Below are positions 1 through 7,387 of a DNA stretch of 10,359 bases, in pieces. Numbering within the stretch: position 1 is the stretch's first letter; each line of letters opens with the position of its first letter. The DNA comes from Eubacterium limosum (GTDB lineage Bacteria; Bacillota; Clostridia; Eubacteriales; Eubacteriaceae). The DNA lies in assembly GCA_959020865.1 (NCBI GenBank), contig CAUEUD010000127.1, positions 1 to 10,359 of the forward strand, in the 5' to 3' direction. Position numbers and translations under genes: made by a program. The notes beneath the pieces were generated by a model. It was not told the origin of the DNA. It searched no databases and saw only the letters and a program-made list of their open reading frames with translations.

Positions 1-419
1 TGTGCATGTTCCGGCAAAACAGCATTTTCCCAAATAAGGGTACTCATCAAAAAGCATATATATTGTTTTTATCTTTTTTTCTTTCAAGTAAGAAAGTAAT
101 AAAAATTCATTAATATAATATGAATGTAAATTAAACAAGTAAATAACATCCGGCTTATATTCATCAATTTTTTTAATTATTTTTTTTGTTTTAAAATAAG
201 AAAAACATCCTTGATATCCTGTTACTCTTGCCAATGCTGCATGAATATAAATTCAATAGCTGAAACTGTCTTATATACTTGAAAGTCATTTATATTTTCA
301 CCACGTCCATAAAATGTCAAAATTTCGTGCCCTTGCTGGATTAAATAATCTCGAAAGGCGTATACAAGTTTACCTGTACTGTATTGTTTATACCAGGAAT
401 TGATCAATACTGCCTTCAT
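1..419 (-). pseudogene. GT4-type glycosyltransferase, N-terminal part, frameshifted and cut by the window edge
   Basis: The gene starts at ATG 417-419, with a GAGG ribosome site nine bases upstream that overlaps the end of the acetyltransferase. The first 60 or so residues (MKAVLINSWYKQYSTGKL, then a GHEILTFYGRGE stretch) match the N-terminus of GT-B, GT4-type sugar transferases. That frame stops at 222-224. From about 252 down to base 1 another minus frame is open and continues the same fold: HAALARVTGY, then KPDVIYLFNLHSYYIN, then LFDEYPYLGKC, which correspond to the family's HLHN-x-H-x-YYIN and LHD-x-W-x-F-x-G-x-C blocks. A single missing base between about 244 and 252 reconciles the two frames. 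The role would be to add one sugar to the lipid-linked repeat unit. It is either a true pseudogene or a sequencing error. Donor and acceptor cannot be read. Confidence 0.72.
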
Positions 420-430
420 TTCATGTATCC

Positions 431-1003
431 TCACAACTTCTTTATCATTTTTGCTGGATTTCCAGCAATTATACAGTTGTCTTCAAACTTTCCTGCAACC
501 ACGGCGCCTGCTCCAACAACACATCCATCACCAAGTATAGTACCTTTCAAAATAATACTATTGCATCCAATAAAGCAATTTTTGCCAATGTGGATTTCAC
601 AACTTGGTATCAATTCACTATCTCCACCGTTCTTATCCGGCAAGAGCTTTGTTCTCTCCTCTGAATTAATTGGATGAAAGTCATTGTCTAAAATCTTACA
701 ATTACCACCGATTGCTGTGTTCTCACCAATGTAAATACCATTTCGTGCATAAATTGTTGTACCTGAAAGACCAACGTTATCACCTATTTCAATAACCGCT
801 CTTGATGTTCTAGTTACAATAATTGAACGACTATAAAGTCCAACAAGATTACTAAGAAAATTACTTTTTATTGTAACATTATTGCCAATTTTTAGTTTAG
901 AACCACGTTTGTTAACGATAACCGGAACACCTTTTAACAAGAGATTTTTTCCATATTCAACTTTGGTTATCTTCATTACTAATTTGAACCAATTACTATT
1001 CAT
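431..1003 (-). CDS. Hexapeptide-repeat O-acetyltransferase (WbbJ/LacA-like)
   Basis: The 190-residue protein has the left-handed beta-helix hexapeptide pattern ([LIV]-G-x4) at about residues 38-45, 72-102 and 136-170, for example IGENTAIGG, IGKNCFIGCNS and VVGAGAVV. The acceptor-side histidine that serves as catalytic base in this family is H110 in DNDFHPIN, and the chain ends in the usual IAGNPAKMIKKL. Enzymes of this family move acetyl from acetyl-CoA to a sugar hydroxyl in the cytoplasm, here most likely on a polysaccharide residue or its precursor. I chose ATG 1001-1003 because AAGGTGA sits eight bases upstream. A GTG at 1013-1015 would add four residues but lies on that ribosome site. 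The start is 13 bases after the stop of the preceding glycosyltransferase, so translation is probably coupled. The exact sugar acceptor is unknown. Confidence 0.88.
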   Translation of the reverse strand: MNSNWFKLVMKITKVEYGKNLLLKGVPVIVNKRGSKLKIGNNVTIKSNFLSNLVGLYSRSIIVTRTSRAVIEIGDNVGLSGTTIYARNGIYIGENTAIGGNCKILDNDFHPINSEERTKLLPDKNGGDSELIPSCEIHIGKNCFIGCNSIILKGTILGDGCVVGAGAVVAGKFEDNCIIAGNPAKMIKKL

Positions 1004-1016
1004 CTCTCTTGTCACC

Positions 1017-2306
1017 TTATAACTTCAAGATTTCTTCCATGTATCTTTTAACAGATATATCAAGGGTAAGGTTTTCCAACAAATTTTTTCTGCCACGTTT
1101 ACCCATTTCGATAACTTTTTCAGTACCAGCATTTTCGATAAACCACCGAATGTTTTTTTCCGTTGCTATATAATCGCCTGGTTCAGAACAAAGCCCGCCT
1201 TGAGTCTCCTCAATAATACAGCGAATCTCAGAACCTGATTTTAAGATTCCCAGTATAGGAGCTTGTACAGATGCACAACCGTAATATTTCGATGGGCATG
1301 AGACTCCCTTGATGCCTTTTGCATTTACAACCAAATGAACATCACCGGCATTTAAGCTATAAATCAAATCTGCCTTATCTTGATATGGAATAAAAAACAC
1401 ATTATCCATGTGGTGTTTTTCTTTATACATCACTAATTTATCCAATACAGAGCCTCCTCCAATAAAGACAAATACAACTTCACGACCATCTACTGTTTTT
1501 ATTCCTGGTTTAAACTTTTCAATGACTTTTAACAAATTTTCAAGATCATAATAAAGGCCAATATTACCAGAATACATGATGACAAACTTCCCATCCAACG
1601 CATACTTTTTCTTAAAAGCCACAACTTTCGGATGACCTGCTTCCAAAGGATAGATTTCCTTCTCGTCGACCCAGTTATTGATCATCACAATCTTTGGTAC
1701 CTTTTGGCCTTTAAAACGTCTATACACCGTCTCCACAAGATCACGCCCGACTGTAATAATAAGATCACTTTTTTTACAACTAAACTTATCAAGGAACATC
1801 ATAACTTTGACAATAAACTTTCTCTTGCTATAATTCACTGCCATGATTTGTTCTGGATTGAAATCTTGGATGTTATAAATAAATTTAGCATGATTTACCC
1901 ATTTACCCCACACTCCTAATAATCCTCCTAGAATCGGCGGTTGTGAAAGAGCAAAAATATAATCCATTTTTTCTACCTTGAATGTAGCAGTCATAGCGCC
2001 AAAAAAGTATACCAAAATATTTTTAATCCTACTCAATTTGTTTGCTTTATTAAATTCAGGAACGCGGATACGCAATATCTTCACTCCATTGATTTCTTCT
2101 TGATAGTATCTTTGTGTTTTATATTGATCTCCTACAGTTCCCAAATAACTTGGTACGACACAAATTACAGTAATATCAAACTGATTTAGCATTCCCTCAG
2201 CCAATTCCCGAATGATTTGTCCCGTAGATGCAGTATCAGGGATATAGTAATGGGCATAAATCAATAGTTTCTTTTTATTGCTATTTTCTGTACTTCCATT
2301 ACCCAT
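1017..2306 (-). CDS. WbuB-like GT4 family glycosyltransferase
   Basis: A 429-residue GT-B enzyme. The N-terminal acceptor domain begins with KKKLLIYAHYYIPDTASTGQI (residues about 11-31), the form seen in WbuB-type transferases, and includes IYNIQDFNPE (about 143-152). The C-terminal donor domain starts near residue 238 with FVIMYSGNIGLYYDLENLL, continues with FVFIGGGSVLDKL, and carries the nucleotide-sugar site around P338-S339-K340 (CPSKYYGCASVQAPIL). WbuB relatives add deoxy- or amino-sugars to undecaprenyl-linked units on the cytoplasmic membrane face; the actual donor here is unknown. ATG 2304-2306 is the only sensible start, but its ribosome site is poor (GGGGG, nine bases upstream). It lies 35 bases after ugd and shares its low GC, which supports membership of the same AT-rich cassette. 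Length is normal for the family. Confidence 0.88.
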   Translation of the reverse strand: MGNGSTENSNKKKLLIYAHYYIPDTASTGQIIRELAEGMLNQFDITVICVVPSYLGTVGDQYKTQRYYQEEINGVKILRIRVPEFNKANKLSRIKNILVYFFGAMTATFKVEKMDYIFALSQPPILGGLLGVWGKWVNHAKFIYNIQDFNPEQIMAVNYSKRKFIVKVMMFLDKFSCKKSDLIITVGRDLVETVYRRFKGQKVPKIVMINNWVDEKEIYPLEAGHPKVVAFKKKYALDGKFVIMYSGNIGLYYDLENLLKVIEKFKPGIKTVDGREVVFVFIGGGSVLDKLVMYKEKHHMDNVFFIPYQDKADLIYSLNAGDVHLVVNAKGIKGVSCPSKYYGCASVQAPILGILKSGSEIRCIIEETQGGLCSEPGDYIATEKNIRWFIENAGTEKVIEMGKRGRKNLLENLTLDISVKRYMEEILKL

Positions 2307-2341
2307 TTACTATAACCCCCGTGTATATTTTTGATGTATTA

Positions 2342-3592
2342 TCAATCTCTTCGAAAGACATCGCGAGTATATACTTTCTCTTTCACATCATCCAAACAAT
2401 TGTCATATCTATTTGCGATAATTACATTGGACTGTTTTTTGAACTCATCCAAGTCCGCGATAACCTTGCTTCCAAAGAATATGCTTTCATTTTTAAGAGT
2501 CGGCTCATAAATAACTACCGTGGCGCCTTTTGCTTTCACGCGCTTTATAATACCTTGAATGGAACTTTGACGAAAATTGTCACTTTTACTCTTCATCGTT
2601 AAACGGTATACCCCGATCATACAGCATCTTTCATGCTCAACATTATCATTATCATGATTAGAGCAATCACAGCACTTCGCCATTTTCAAAACTTGATCAG
2701 CAATGAAGTCTTTACGGGTTTTATTGCTTTCTACAATAGCACTCATCATATTTTGAGGAACGTTCGCATAATTGGCAAGAAGCTGTTTTGTATCCTTCGG
2801 CAAACAATATCCACCATAGCCAAAGCTCGGATTATTGTAGTGCATACCGATACGAGGATCTAGTCCCACTCCGTTAATGATCTGCTGGGTGTTCAGTCCT
2901 TTTGTTTCCGCATAAGTATCTAACTCATTGAAGTATGCCACACGTAGAGCAAGGTATGTATTGGCAAACAACTTAACTGCTTCTGCCTCTGTAAACCCCA
3001 TAAATAAGATATTTATATTTTCCTTAATAGCACCTTCTTGCAGGAGATCAGCGAAAGTATGGGCAGCTTCAACTAGACGACTATCTTTTAAATCCGTACC
3101 TACAATAATACGGCTCGGATACAAATTATCATACAGAGCTTTACTCTCACGCAGAAACTCCGGGCTGAAAAGAATATTTTCGCAACCCATCTTTTTGCGG
3201 ATAAATGTGGTATACCCGACAGGAATCGTAGACTTAATGATCATAATAGCATTTGAATTATGCTTCATAACTAACTTGATAACTTCCTCTACTGCGGATG
3301 TATCAAAACATTGTGTAACGCAATCATAGTTAGTAGGAACTGCAATAATAACAAAGTCCGCGCTACTGTATGCTGTCTGTGCATCTAAAGTTGCATTTAA
3401 ATTTAAATTTTTTTCTCTGAGATACAACTCAATGTAGTCATCCTGAATGGGCGATTTTTTTTTGTTAACCAGATCACATTTTTCTTGGATAATATCCACA
3501 GCCGTAACCTTATGGTATTGTGCTAAAAGTATGGCTATAGAAAGACCAACATAGCCCGTTCCAACTACTGCAATTTGATATTGTTTGTTCAT
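2342..3592 (-). CDS. ugd: UDP-glucose 6-dehydrogenase
   Basis: Oxidises UDP-glucose to UDP-glucuronate with two NAD+, in the cytoplasm, supplying an acidic sugar. The 416-residue protein shows the N-terminal NAD fold (IAVVGTGYVGLS, residues 8-18), IIKSTIPVGYT (119-128), FSPEFLRES (142-150, with the conserved Glu145) and the active-site block NNPSFGYGGYCLPKD (253-267) with catalytic Cys263. The C-terminal UDP-binding domain has IGVYRLTMKSKSDNFR (326-341). I start at ATG 3590-3592, which has AAGGA seven bases upstream and begins MNKQYQIAVVG; an ATG at 3655 would add 21 residues with no family counterpart. Compared with the E. coli-type enzyme there is an extra cysteine-rich linker at about 305-324. 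It heads the AT-rich part of the locus, after a 190-base gap. Confidence 0.95.
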   Translation of the reverse strand: MNKQYQIAVVGTGYVGLSIAILLAQYHKVTAVDIIQEKCDLVNKKKSPIQDDYIELYLREKNLNLNATLDAQTAYSSADFVIIAVPTNYDCVTQCFDTSAVEEVIKLVMKHNSNAIMIIKSTIPVGYTTFIRKKMGCENILFSPEFLRESKALYDNLYPSRIIVGTDLKDSRLVEAAHTFADLLQEGAIKENINILFMGFTEAEAVKLFANTYLALRVAYFNELDTYAETKGLNTQQIINGVGLDPRIGMHYNNPSFGYGGYCLPKDTKQLLANYANVPQNMMSAIVESNKTRKDFIADQVLKMAKCCDCSNHDNDNVEHERCCMIGVYRLTMKSKSDNFRQSSIQGIIKRVKAKGATVVIYEPTLKNESIFFGSKVIADLDEFKKQSNVIIANRYDNCLDDVKEKVYTRDVFRRD

Positions 3593-3711
3593 TTCATTAT
3601 CCTTCCCTAATTCTAGAGAAACGTGGTTTTTAAATAAAAAAACAATTACACTCATTTTTTTAAGTTTTCAACAAACATCGTTTTTAGTTCCGCCTCATAG
3701 TTTTTTCTAAT

Positions 3712-3740
3712 TTTATAAACATTTTTTAGAATTTCGTTAA
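3712..3740 (-). promoter_or_regulatory. Possible sigma-A-type promoter before ugd
   Basis: On the minus strand TTAACG (3735-3740) and TATAAA (3712-3717) are separated by 17 bases, a fair match to the -35 and -10 boxes. Transcription would begin near 3705 and leave about 110 untranslated bases before ugd. The surrounding gap (3593-3782) is extremely AT-rich, so chance matches are likely. I see no convincing terminator hairpin after fcl in this gap. Confidence 0.3.
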
Positions 3741-3782
3741 AAACATTTTATATGTTTCTATTATTTATAGTGCATTAAAATA

Positions 3783-4727
3783 CTAAAAAAATTTTGCGTC
3801 TTCAATATTATTTAGAAACCAGTCATATTCTCTTTCAATTCCATCTCTCAGCCCTATCTGATGCTTCCACCCCAATCCCTGCAGCCTGCTCACATCACAA
3901 AGCTTCCGTGACACCCCATCCGGCATCTCGGCGTTAAAGCTGAGTTTACCTTCAAATCCAATGACTTCTTTGATGGTCTCTGCCAGCTCTCGGATACTCA
4001 GTTCTTCCCCGGTGCCGATGTTCACATGCTCTTCCCCGTCGTAGTTTTCCATGAGGAACACGCAGGCGTCGGCCATGTCGTCAACGTAGAGGAACTCTCT
4101 GAGCGGGGTACCGCTGCCCCAGATTTCTACCTGACTCTTGTTTTGTACTTTGGCTTCGTGAAATTTCCGAATGAGGGCTGGAAGCACGTGGCTATTCTGG
4201 AGGTCGAAGTTATCCTCGGGACCATAAAGGTTAGTGGGCATGCAGCTGATAAAATTGTCGCCGTATTGCCGCTTGAAAAACTTGCACATTTCCAGGCCGG
4301 CGATCTTGGCGATGGCGTAGGCTTCGTTGGTGGGCTCCAGATAACCGCTTAAGAGGTATTCCTCTTTAATGGGCTGGGGGGCGTTCTTGGGGTAGATGCA
4401 GGTGGAGCCTAAGAACAGCAGCTTTTTGACTTTGTGGTCGTGGGCGGCTTTGATCACGTTGGTTTCGATGGCGAGGTTTTCGTAGATGAAATCGGCCGGG
4501 GCGGTATTGTTGGCGTTGATGCCACCGACTTTGGCCGCTGCCAGGAACACATAGTCGGGTTTTTCAGTTTCAAAGAATTGGTTGACCTGTTCCTGGCTGG
4601 TTAAATCCAGTTCTTTGTGGGTTCTTTTGAGGATATTGGTATAGCCTTTTTCTTCGAGGTTTCGCACGATGGCGGAGCCGACGAGTCCCCGGTGGCCGGC
4701 CACATAGATTTTTGCTGTTTTTTCCAT
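3783..4727 (-). CDS. fcl: GDP-L-fucose synthase (epimerase/reductase)
   Basis: Turns GDP-4-keto-6-deoxymannose into GDP-L-fucose by 3,5-epimerisation and NADPH reduction, the last step of the path begun by manC and gmd. It is a 314-residue extended short-chain dehydrogenase. Visible motifs are the dinucleotide site AGHRGLVGSA (10-19), VGGINANN (68-74), LGSTCIYP (106-113) with Ser108 and Cys110, Tyr137-x3-Lys141 in NEAYAIAKIAG, and a candidate catalytic His180 in NSHVLPALIRKF. Length is normal. The ATG at 4725-4727 begins one base after the gmd stop, so the two are probably translationally coupled; the ribosome site (GAAGAA) is weak. The last ~20 codons are abruptly AT-rich compared with the rest (14 G+C in 3781-3840 against 33 in 3841-3900), suggesting a recombination edge inside the gene. 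Confidence 0.96.
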   Translation of the reverse strand: MEKTAKIYVAGHRGLVGSAIVRNLEEKGYTNILKRTHKELDLTSQEQVNQFFETEKPDYVFLAAAKVGGINANNTAPADFIYENLAIETNVIKAAHDHKVKKLLFLGSTCIYPKNAPQPIKEEYLLSGYLEPTNEAYAIAKIAGLEMCKFFKRQYGDNFISCMPTNLYGPEDNFDLQNSHVLPALIRKFHEAKVQNKSQVEIWGSGTPLREFLYVDDMADACVFLMENYDGEEHVNIGTGEELSIRELAETIKEVIGFEGKLSFNAEMPDGVSRKLCDVSRLQGLGWKHQIGLRDGIEREYDWFLNNIEDAKFF

Positions 4728-4728
4728 T

Positions 4729-5781
4729 TTAGTTCTTCGCTTCTTTCATTGCTTTTTCCTGTTCAGCCAGCTTTCGATCGTTCCCTGCCATGATTGCTAC
4801 CAGTTCTTCGTAGCTGGTTTTCTGGGGATTCCATTTCAGTTTGGTCTTTGCCTTGGTGGGATCGCCCCAGAGGTTGACCACGTCGGTGGGCCGGAACCAG
4901 GCTTCATTGACGCAGACGAGCATTTTGCCACTCTGCTTGTCATAGCCTTTCTCGTCCATGCCCTGTCCTTTCCATTCCAGATTGATGCCGTTGTGTTTGA
5001 AGGCTAGGGTGGTGAATTCCCGCACGGTGTGCTGAACGCCGGTGGCGATGACAAAGTCATCGGGTTGTTCCTGCTGGAGCATGAGCCACATGCATTCCAC
5101 GTAGTCTTTGGCGTAGCCCCAGTCTCTTAAGGAGTCGAGGTTGCCGAGCTCCAGGTGGTCTTGGAGGCCACAGGCGATTCTGCCGGCGGCCAAGGTGATC
5201 TTCCTTGTAACGAAGTTTTCGCCTCTGCGCTCGGATTCGTGGTTAAAGAGGATGCCGTTGCAAGCGTACATGTTGTAGGCTTCCCGGTATTCTCTGGTGA
5301 TCCAGAAGCCGTACTGTTTTGCCACGGCGTAGGGGCTGTAGGGATGAAAGGGCGTATCCTCATTTTGAGGGCATTCTTCAACCTTGCCGTAGAGCTCGGA
5401 GGTGGAGGCTTGGTAGACGCGGCAGCTTTGTTCCATTTTGAGGATGCGCAGGGATTCTAAAATTCTCAGGGTTCCCAGAGCGTCGACGTCGCCGGAGTAT
5501 TCGGGCACGTCGAAGCTGACCTGTACGTGGCTCTGGGCAGCCAGGTTGTAGATTTCACCGGGCTGTACTTCGCTGATGATCCTTATAATGCTGCTGGAAT
5601 CGGTGAGGTCGCCGTCGTGCAGGGTAATGCGATTTTCATTTATGAGATGGTCGATCCTCGCAGTGTTGGAGATGGAGGCTCTTCTTGTGATGCCGTGGAC
5701 GGCGTAGCCTTTTTCCAGAAGAAACTCGGCAAGGTAGGAGCCGTCCTGTCCGGTGATGCCGGTGATGAGTGCTGTTTTCAT
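4729..5781 (-). CDS. gmd: GDP-mannose 4,6-dehydratase
   Basis: Dehydrates GDP-D-mannose to GDP-4-keto-6-deoxy-D-mannose, the substrate for Fcl. The 350-residue short-chain dehydrogenase fold is clear: ITGITGQDGSYLAEFLLEKG (6-25) with the GxxGxxG NADP loop, RRAS (33-36) for the cofactor phosphate, LHDGDLTD (54-61), NLAAQSHV (79-86), the active-site Thr127-Ser128-Glu129 in QASTSELYG, Tyr151-x3-Lys155 in SPYAVAK, and the NHESERRGENFVTRKI substrate loop (170-185). Length is typical. ATG 5779-5781 has AGGA only a few bases upstream. It sits 136 bases after manC in an AT-rich spacer (5782-5917) where I see no clear promoter or terminator. High GC matches manC and the body of fcl, so the three probably travelled as one block. 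Confidence 0.97.
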   Translation of the reverse strand: MKTALITGITGQDGSYLAEFLLEKGYAVHGITRRASISNTARIDHLINENRITLHDGDLTDSSSIIRIISEVQPGEIYNLAAQSHVQVSFDVPEYSGDVDALGTLRILESLRILKMEQSCRVYQASTSELYGKVEECPQNEDTPFHPYSPYAVAKQYGFWITREYREAYNMYACNGILFNHESERRGENFVTRKITLAAGRIACGLQDHLELGNLDSLRDWGYAKDYVECMWLMLQQEQPDDFVIATGVQHTVREFTTLAFKHNGINLEWKGQGMDEKGYDKQSGKMLVCVNEAWFRPTDVVNLWGDPTKAKTKLKWNPQKTSYEELVAIMAGNDRKLAEQEKAMKEAKN

Positions 5782-5917
5782 GTTTCCTTTTTTATCCTCT
5801 CTGTGGTCATTGCTTTTTATCTTTATGGTTTATAAATGCTTTTAATGCTTTATCGCTTTTGTTTTTTATGTTTTTTTATTGCAATCGTGTTGCTTATTTC
5901 TTAGATAACTTTCTTTT

Positions 5918-7351
5918 CTATGCATTTTCTTGATGGTTTTCTGCATCGTAATCGGGGAGATCACACAGGAGCAGAATCTGGTCCCAGTTTTTTTCAACGC
6001 GGATGATGTCTTCTTCGATGAGATTGGTGCCGATCTGGACTTCGATCATGGTCAGGTCGGTGGCGCCGCGCATGGCGTGTTTATCCCCCACGTCGATTTT
6101 AAACACGGAGCCGGGTCTGGCAGGGTAGACTTTGTCATTTTTGACAAAGAGGCCGTTTCCCTCGATGACGGTCCAGACTTCGCTGCGGTACTCGTGGTAC
6201 TGATAGCTGATGTTTTTTCCGGCTTTGACGAGGAGCTTTTTGGTGATGGCCTGGGTGCCGTCTTCCTGTTCGCTGTGTTCGAGGACGTAGTAGTTGCCCC
6301 ACTGGCGCTTTTCGACCATGGGGCGCAGCACGTTATCGCCCAGATAATTTTTCAGGTAGCTGCTCTCGTGTTTGTCGGAGACGAGGATGCCGTCGTGGGT
6401 GGCCACAACCACGGCGTCTTTGATGCCGAGGACCACGGCTGGGATGTCGAGCTCGTTGATGACATGGGTGTTTTCGGCGGTCTCGGAGATGGTGACCTTG
6501 CCCGTGACAGGTTCGATGACGTGCTCGCAGAGGGTATTCCAGGTGCCTAGGTCTTTCCAGAGTCCGTTGTATTCCACCACGGCGATGCGTTTGGCTTTTT
6601 CGACGACTTCGTAATCAAAGCTGATTTTTCTCAGTTCGCTATAGCTGGCGAGGACGTCGGCATAGTGATTAAAAATGATGCTCTGTGAAAGAATGTCCAT
6701 GACGTAGCCGATCTTAAAGGCGAAGACGCCGCAGTTCCAGAGGGCGCCCTGGTGGTCGATCAGATCGGCAGCTTCAAGCTCGCTGGGCTTTTCCTTGAAG
6801 GTGCGCACCGGGTAACTTGTGGCGCTGGGCTTGCCGTCAACGGTGATGGCTTTCTGTTTTTCTTTTTCGGGGATGATGTAGCCATACTTGGCGGTTGGGA
6901 AGGTGGGCTTGACGCCCATGAGGGCGATGTCGGCCTGGTCTTCTTTAATCACTTTTTCGAGGAAAGCTAAGAGTTCAAAGTAGCGGTCCTCGGCAAAGGG
7001 ATCGATGGGCAGCACCACGGCGACATCGTCTCTATCGCAGCCTTCATTAAAGTAAAGGCTGGCAACAGACAGGGCGATGGCGGGCCAGGTATTGCGGCGC
7101 TCGGGTTCGATGACGATGTTCACCGCGCTACCCAACTGCCCCCGGATGGAATCGGCCTGATTGGCGTTGGTGGCGATGAGGGCGTCGTCGCCGTAGCCGG
7201 CTTTTTTCAGCTGGCTGTGCACACGCTGGACCATGGACTGATGGTTGCCTTTTTCGTCTTGTAAGACTTTTAAAAACTGTTTGGAGCGGGCTTCGTTGGA
7301 CAGGGGCCACAGGCGTGTCCCGGAGCCGCCGGATAGTAGGATTGTTTTCAT
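5918..7351 (-). CDS. manC: Mannose-1-phosphate guanylyltransferase with C-terminal mannose-6-phosphate isomerase-like cupin
   Basis: Makes GDP-mannose from mannose-1-phosphate and GTP, feeding gmd and fcl. The 477-residue protein opens with the nucleotidyltransferase signature LLSGGSGTRLWPLSNE and the active-site lysine of SKQFL (Lys24), then LPIDPF (114-119), FKEKP (185-189) and WNCGVFAFK (205-213). From about 345 a type II isomerase cupin follows (RQWGNYYVLE, KAGKNISYQYHEYRSEVW), with His386 and Glu391 in metal-binding positions and His425 as a further candidate; whether it isomerises fructose-6-phosphate is not shown. No phosphomannomutase gene lies in the window, so mannose-1-phosphate must be made elsewhere. 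ATG 7349-7351 has AGGAG 14 bases upstream, farther than usual. It lies 36 bases after the sugar transferase. Confidence 0.95.
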   Translation of the reverse strand: MKTILLSGGSGTRLWPLSNEARSKQFLKVLQDEKGNHQSMVQRVHSQLKKAGYGDDALIATNANQADSIRGQLGSAVNIVIEPERRNTWPAIALSVASLYFNEGCDRDDVAVVLPIDPFAEDRYFELLAFLEKVIKEDQADIALMGVKPTFPTAKYGYIIPEKEKQKAITVDGKPSATSYPVRTFKEKPSELEAADLIDHQGALWNCGVFAFKIGYVMDILSQSIIFNHYADVLASYSELRKISFDYEVVEKAKRIAVVEYNGLWKDLGTWNTLCEHVIEPVTGKVTISETAENTHVINELDIPAVVLGIKDAVVVATHDGILVSDKHESSYLKNYLGDNVLRPMVEKRQWGNYYVLEHSEQEDGTQAITKKLLVKAGKNISYQYHEYRSEVWTVIEGNGLFVKNDKVYPARPGSVFKIDVGDKHAMRGATDLTMIEVQIGTNLIEEDIIRVEKNWDQILLLCDLPDYDAENHQENA

Positions 7352-7387
7352 TTTATATACTTAAACTCCTGTTAGTAATTATATGTT

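Noticed and set aside
5782..5917. Promoter or attenuator between manC and gmd
   Set aside because: The spacer is AT-rich with short AAAGCA-like echoes, but I found no well-spaced -35/-10 pair and no hairpin with a T tract.
5930..6550. Long plus-strand frame (206 codons) opposite manC
   Set aside because: It lies wholly antisense to manC in GC-rich sequence, has repetitive D/V/F/G composition typical of a reverse shadow, and shows no family motif.
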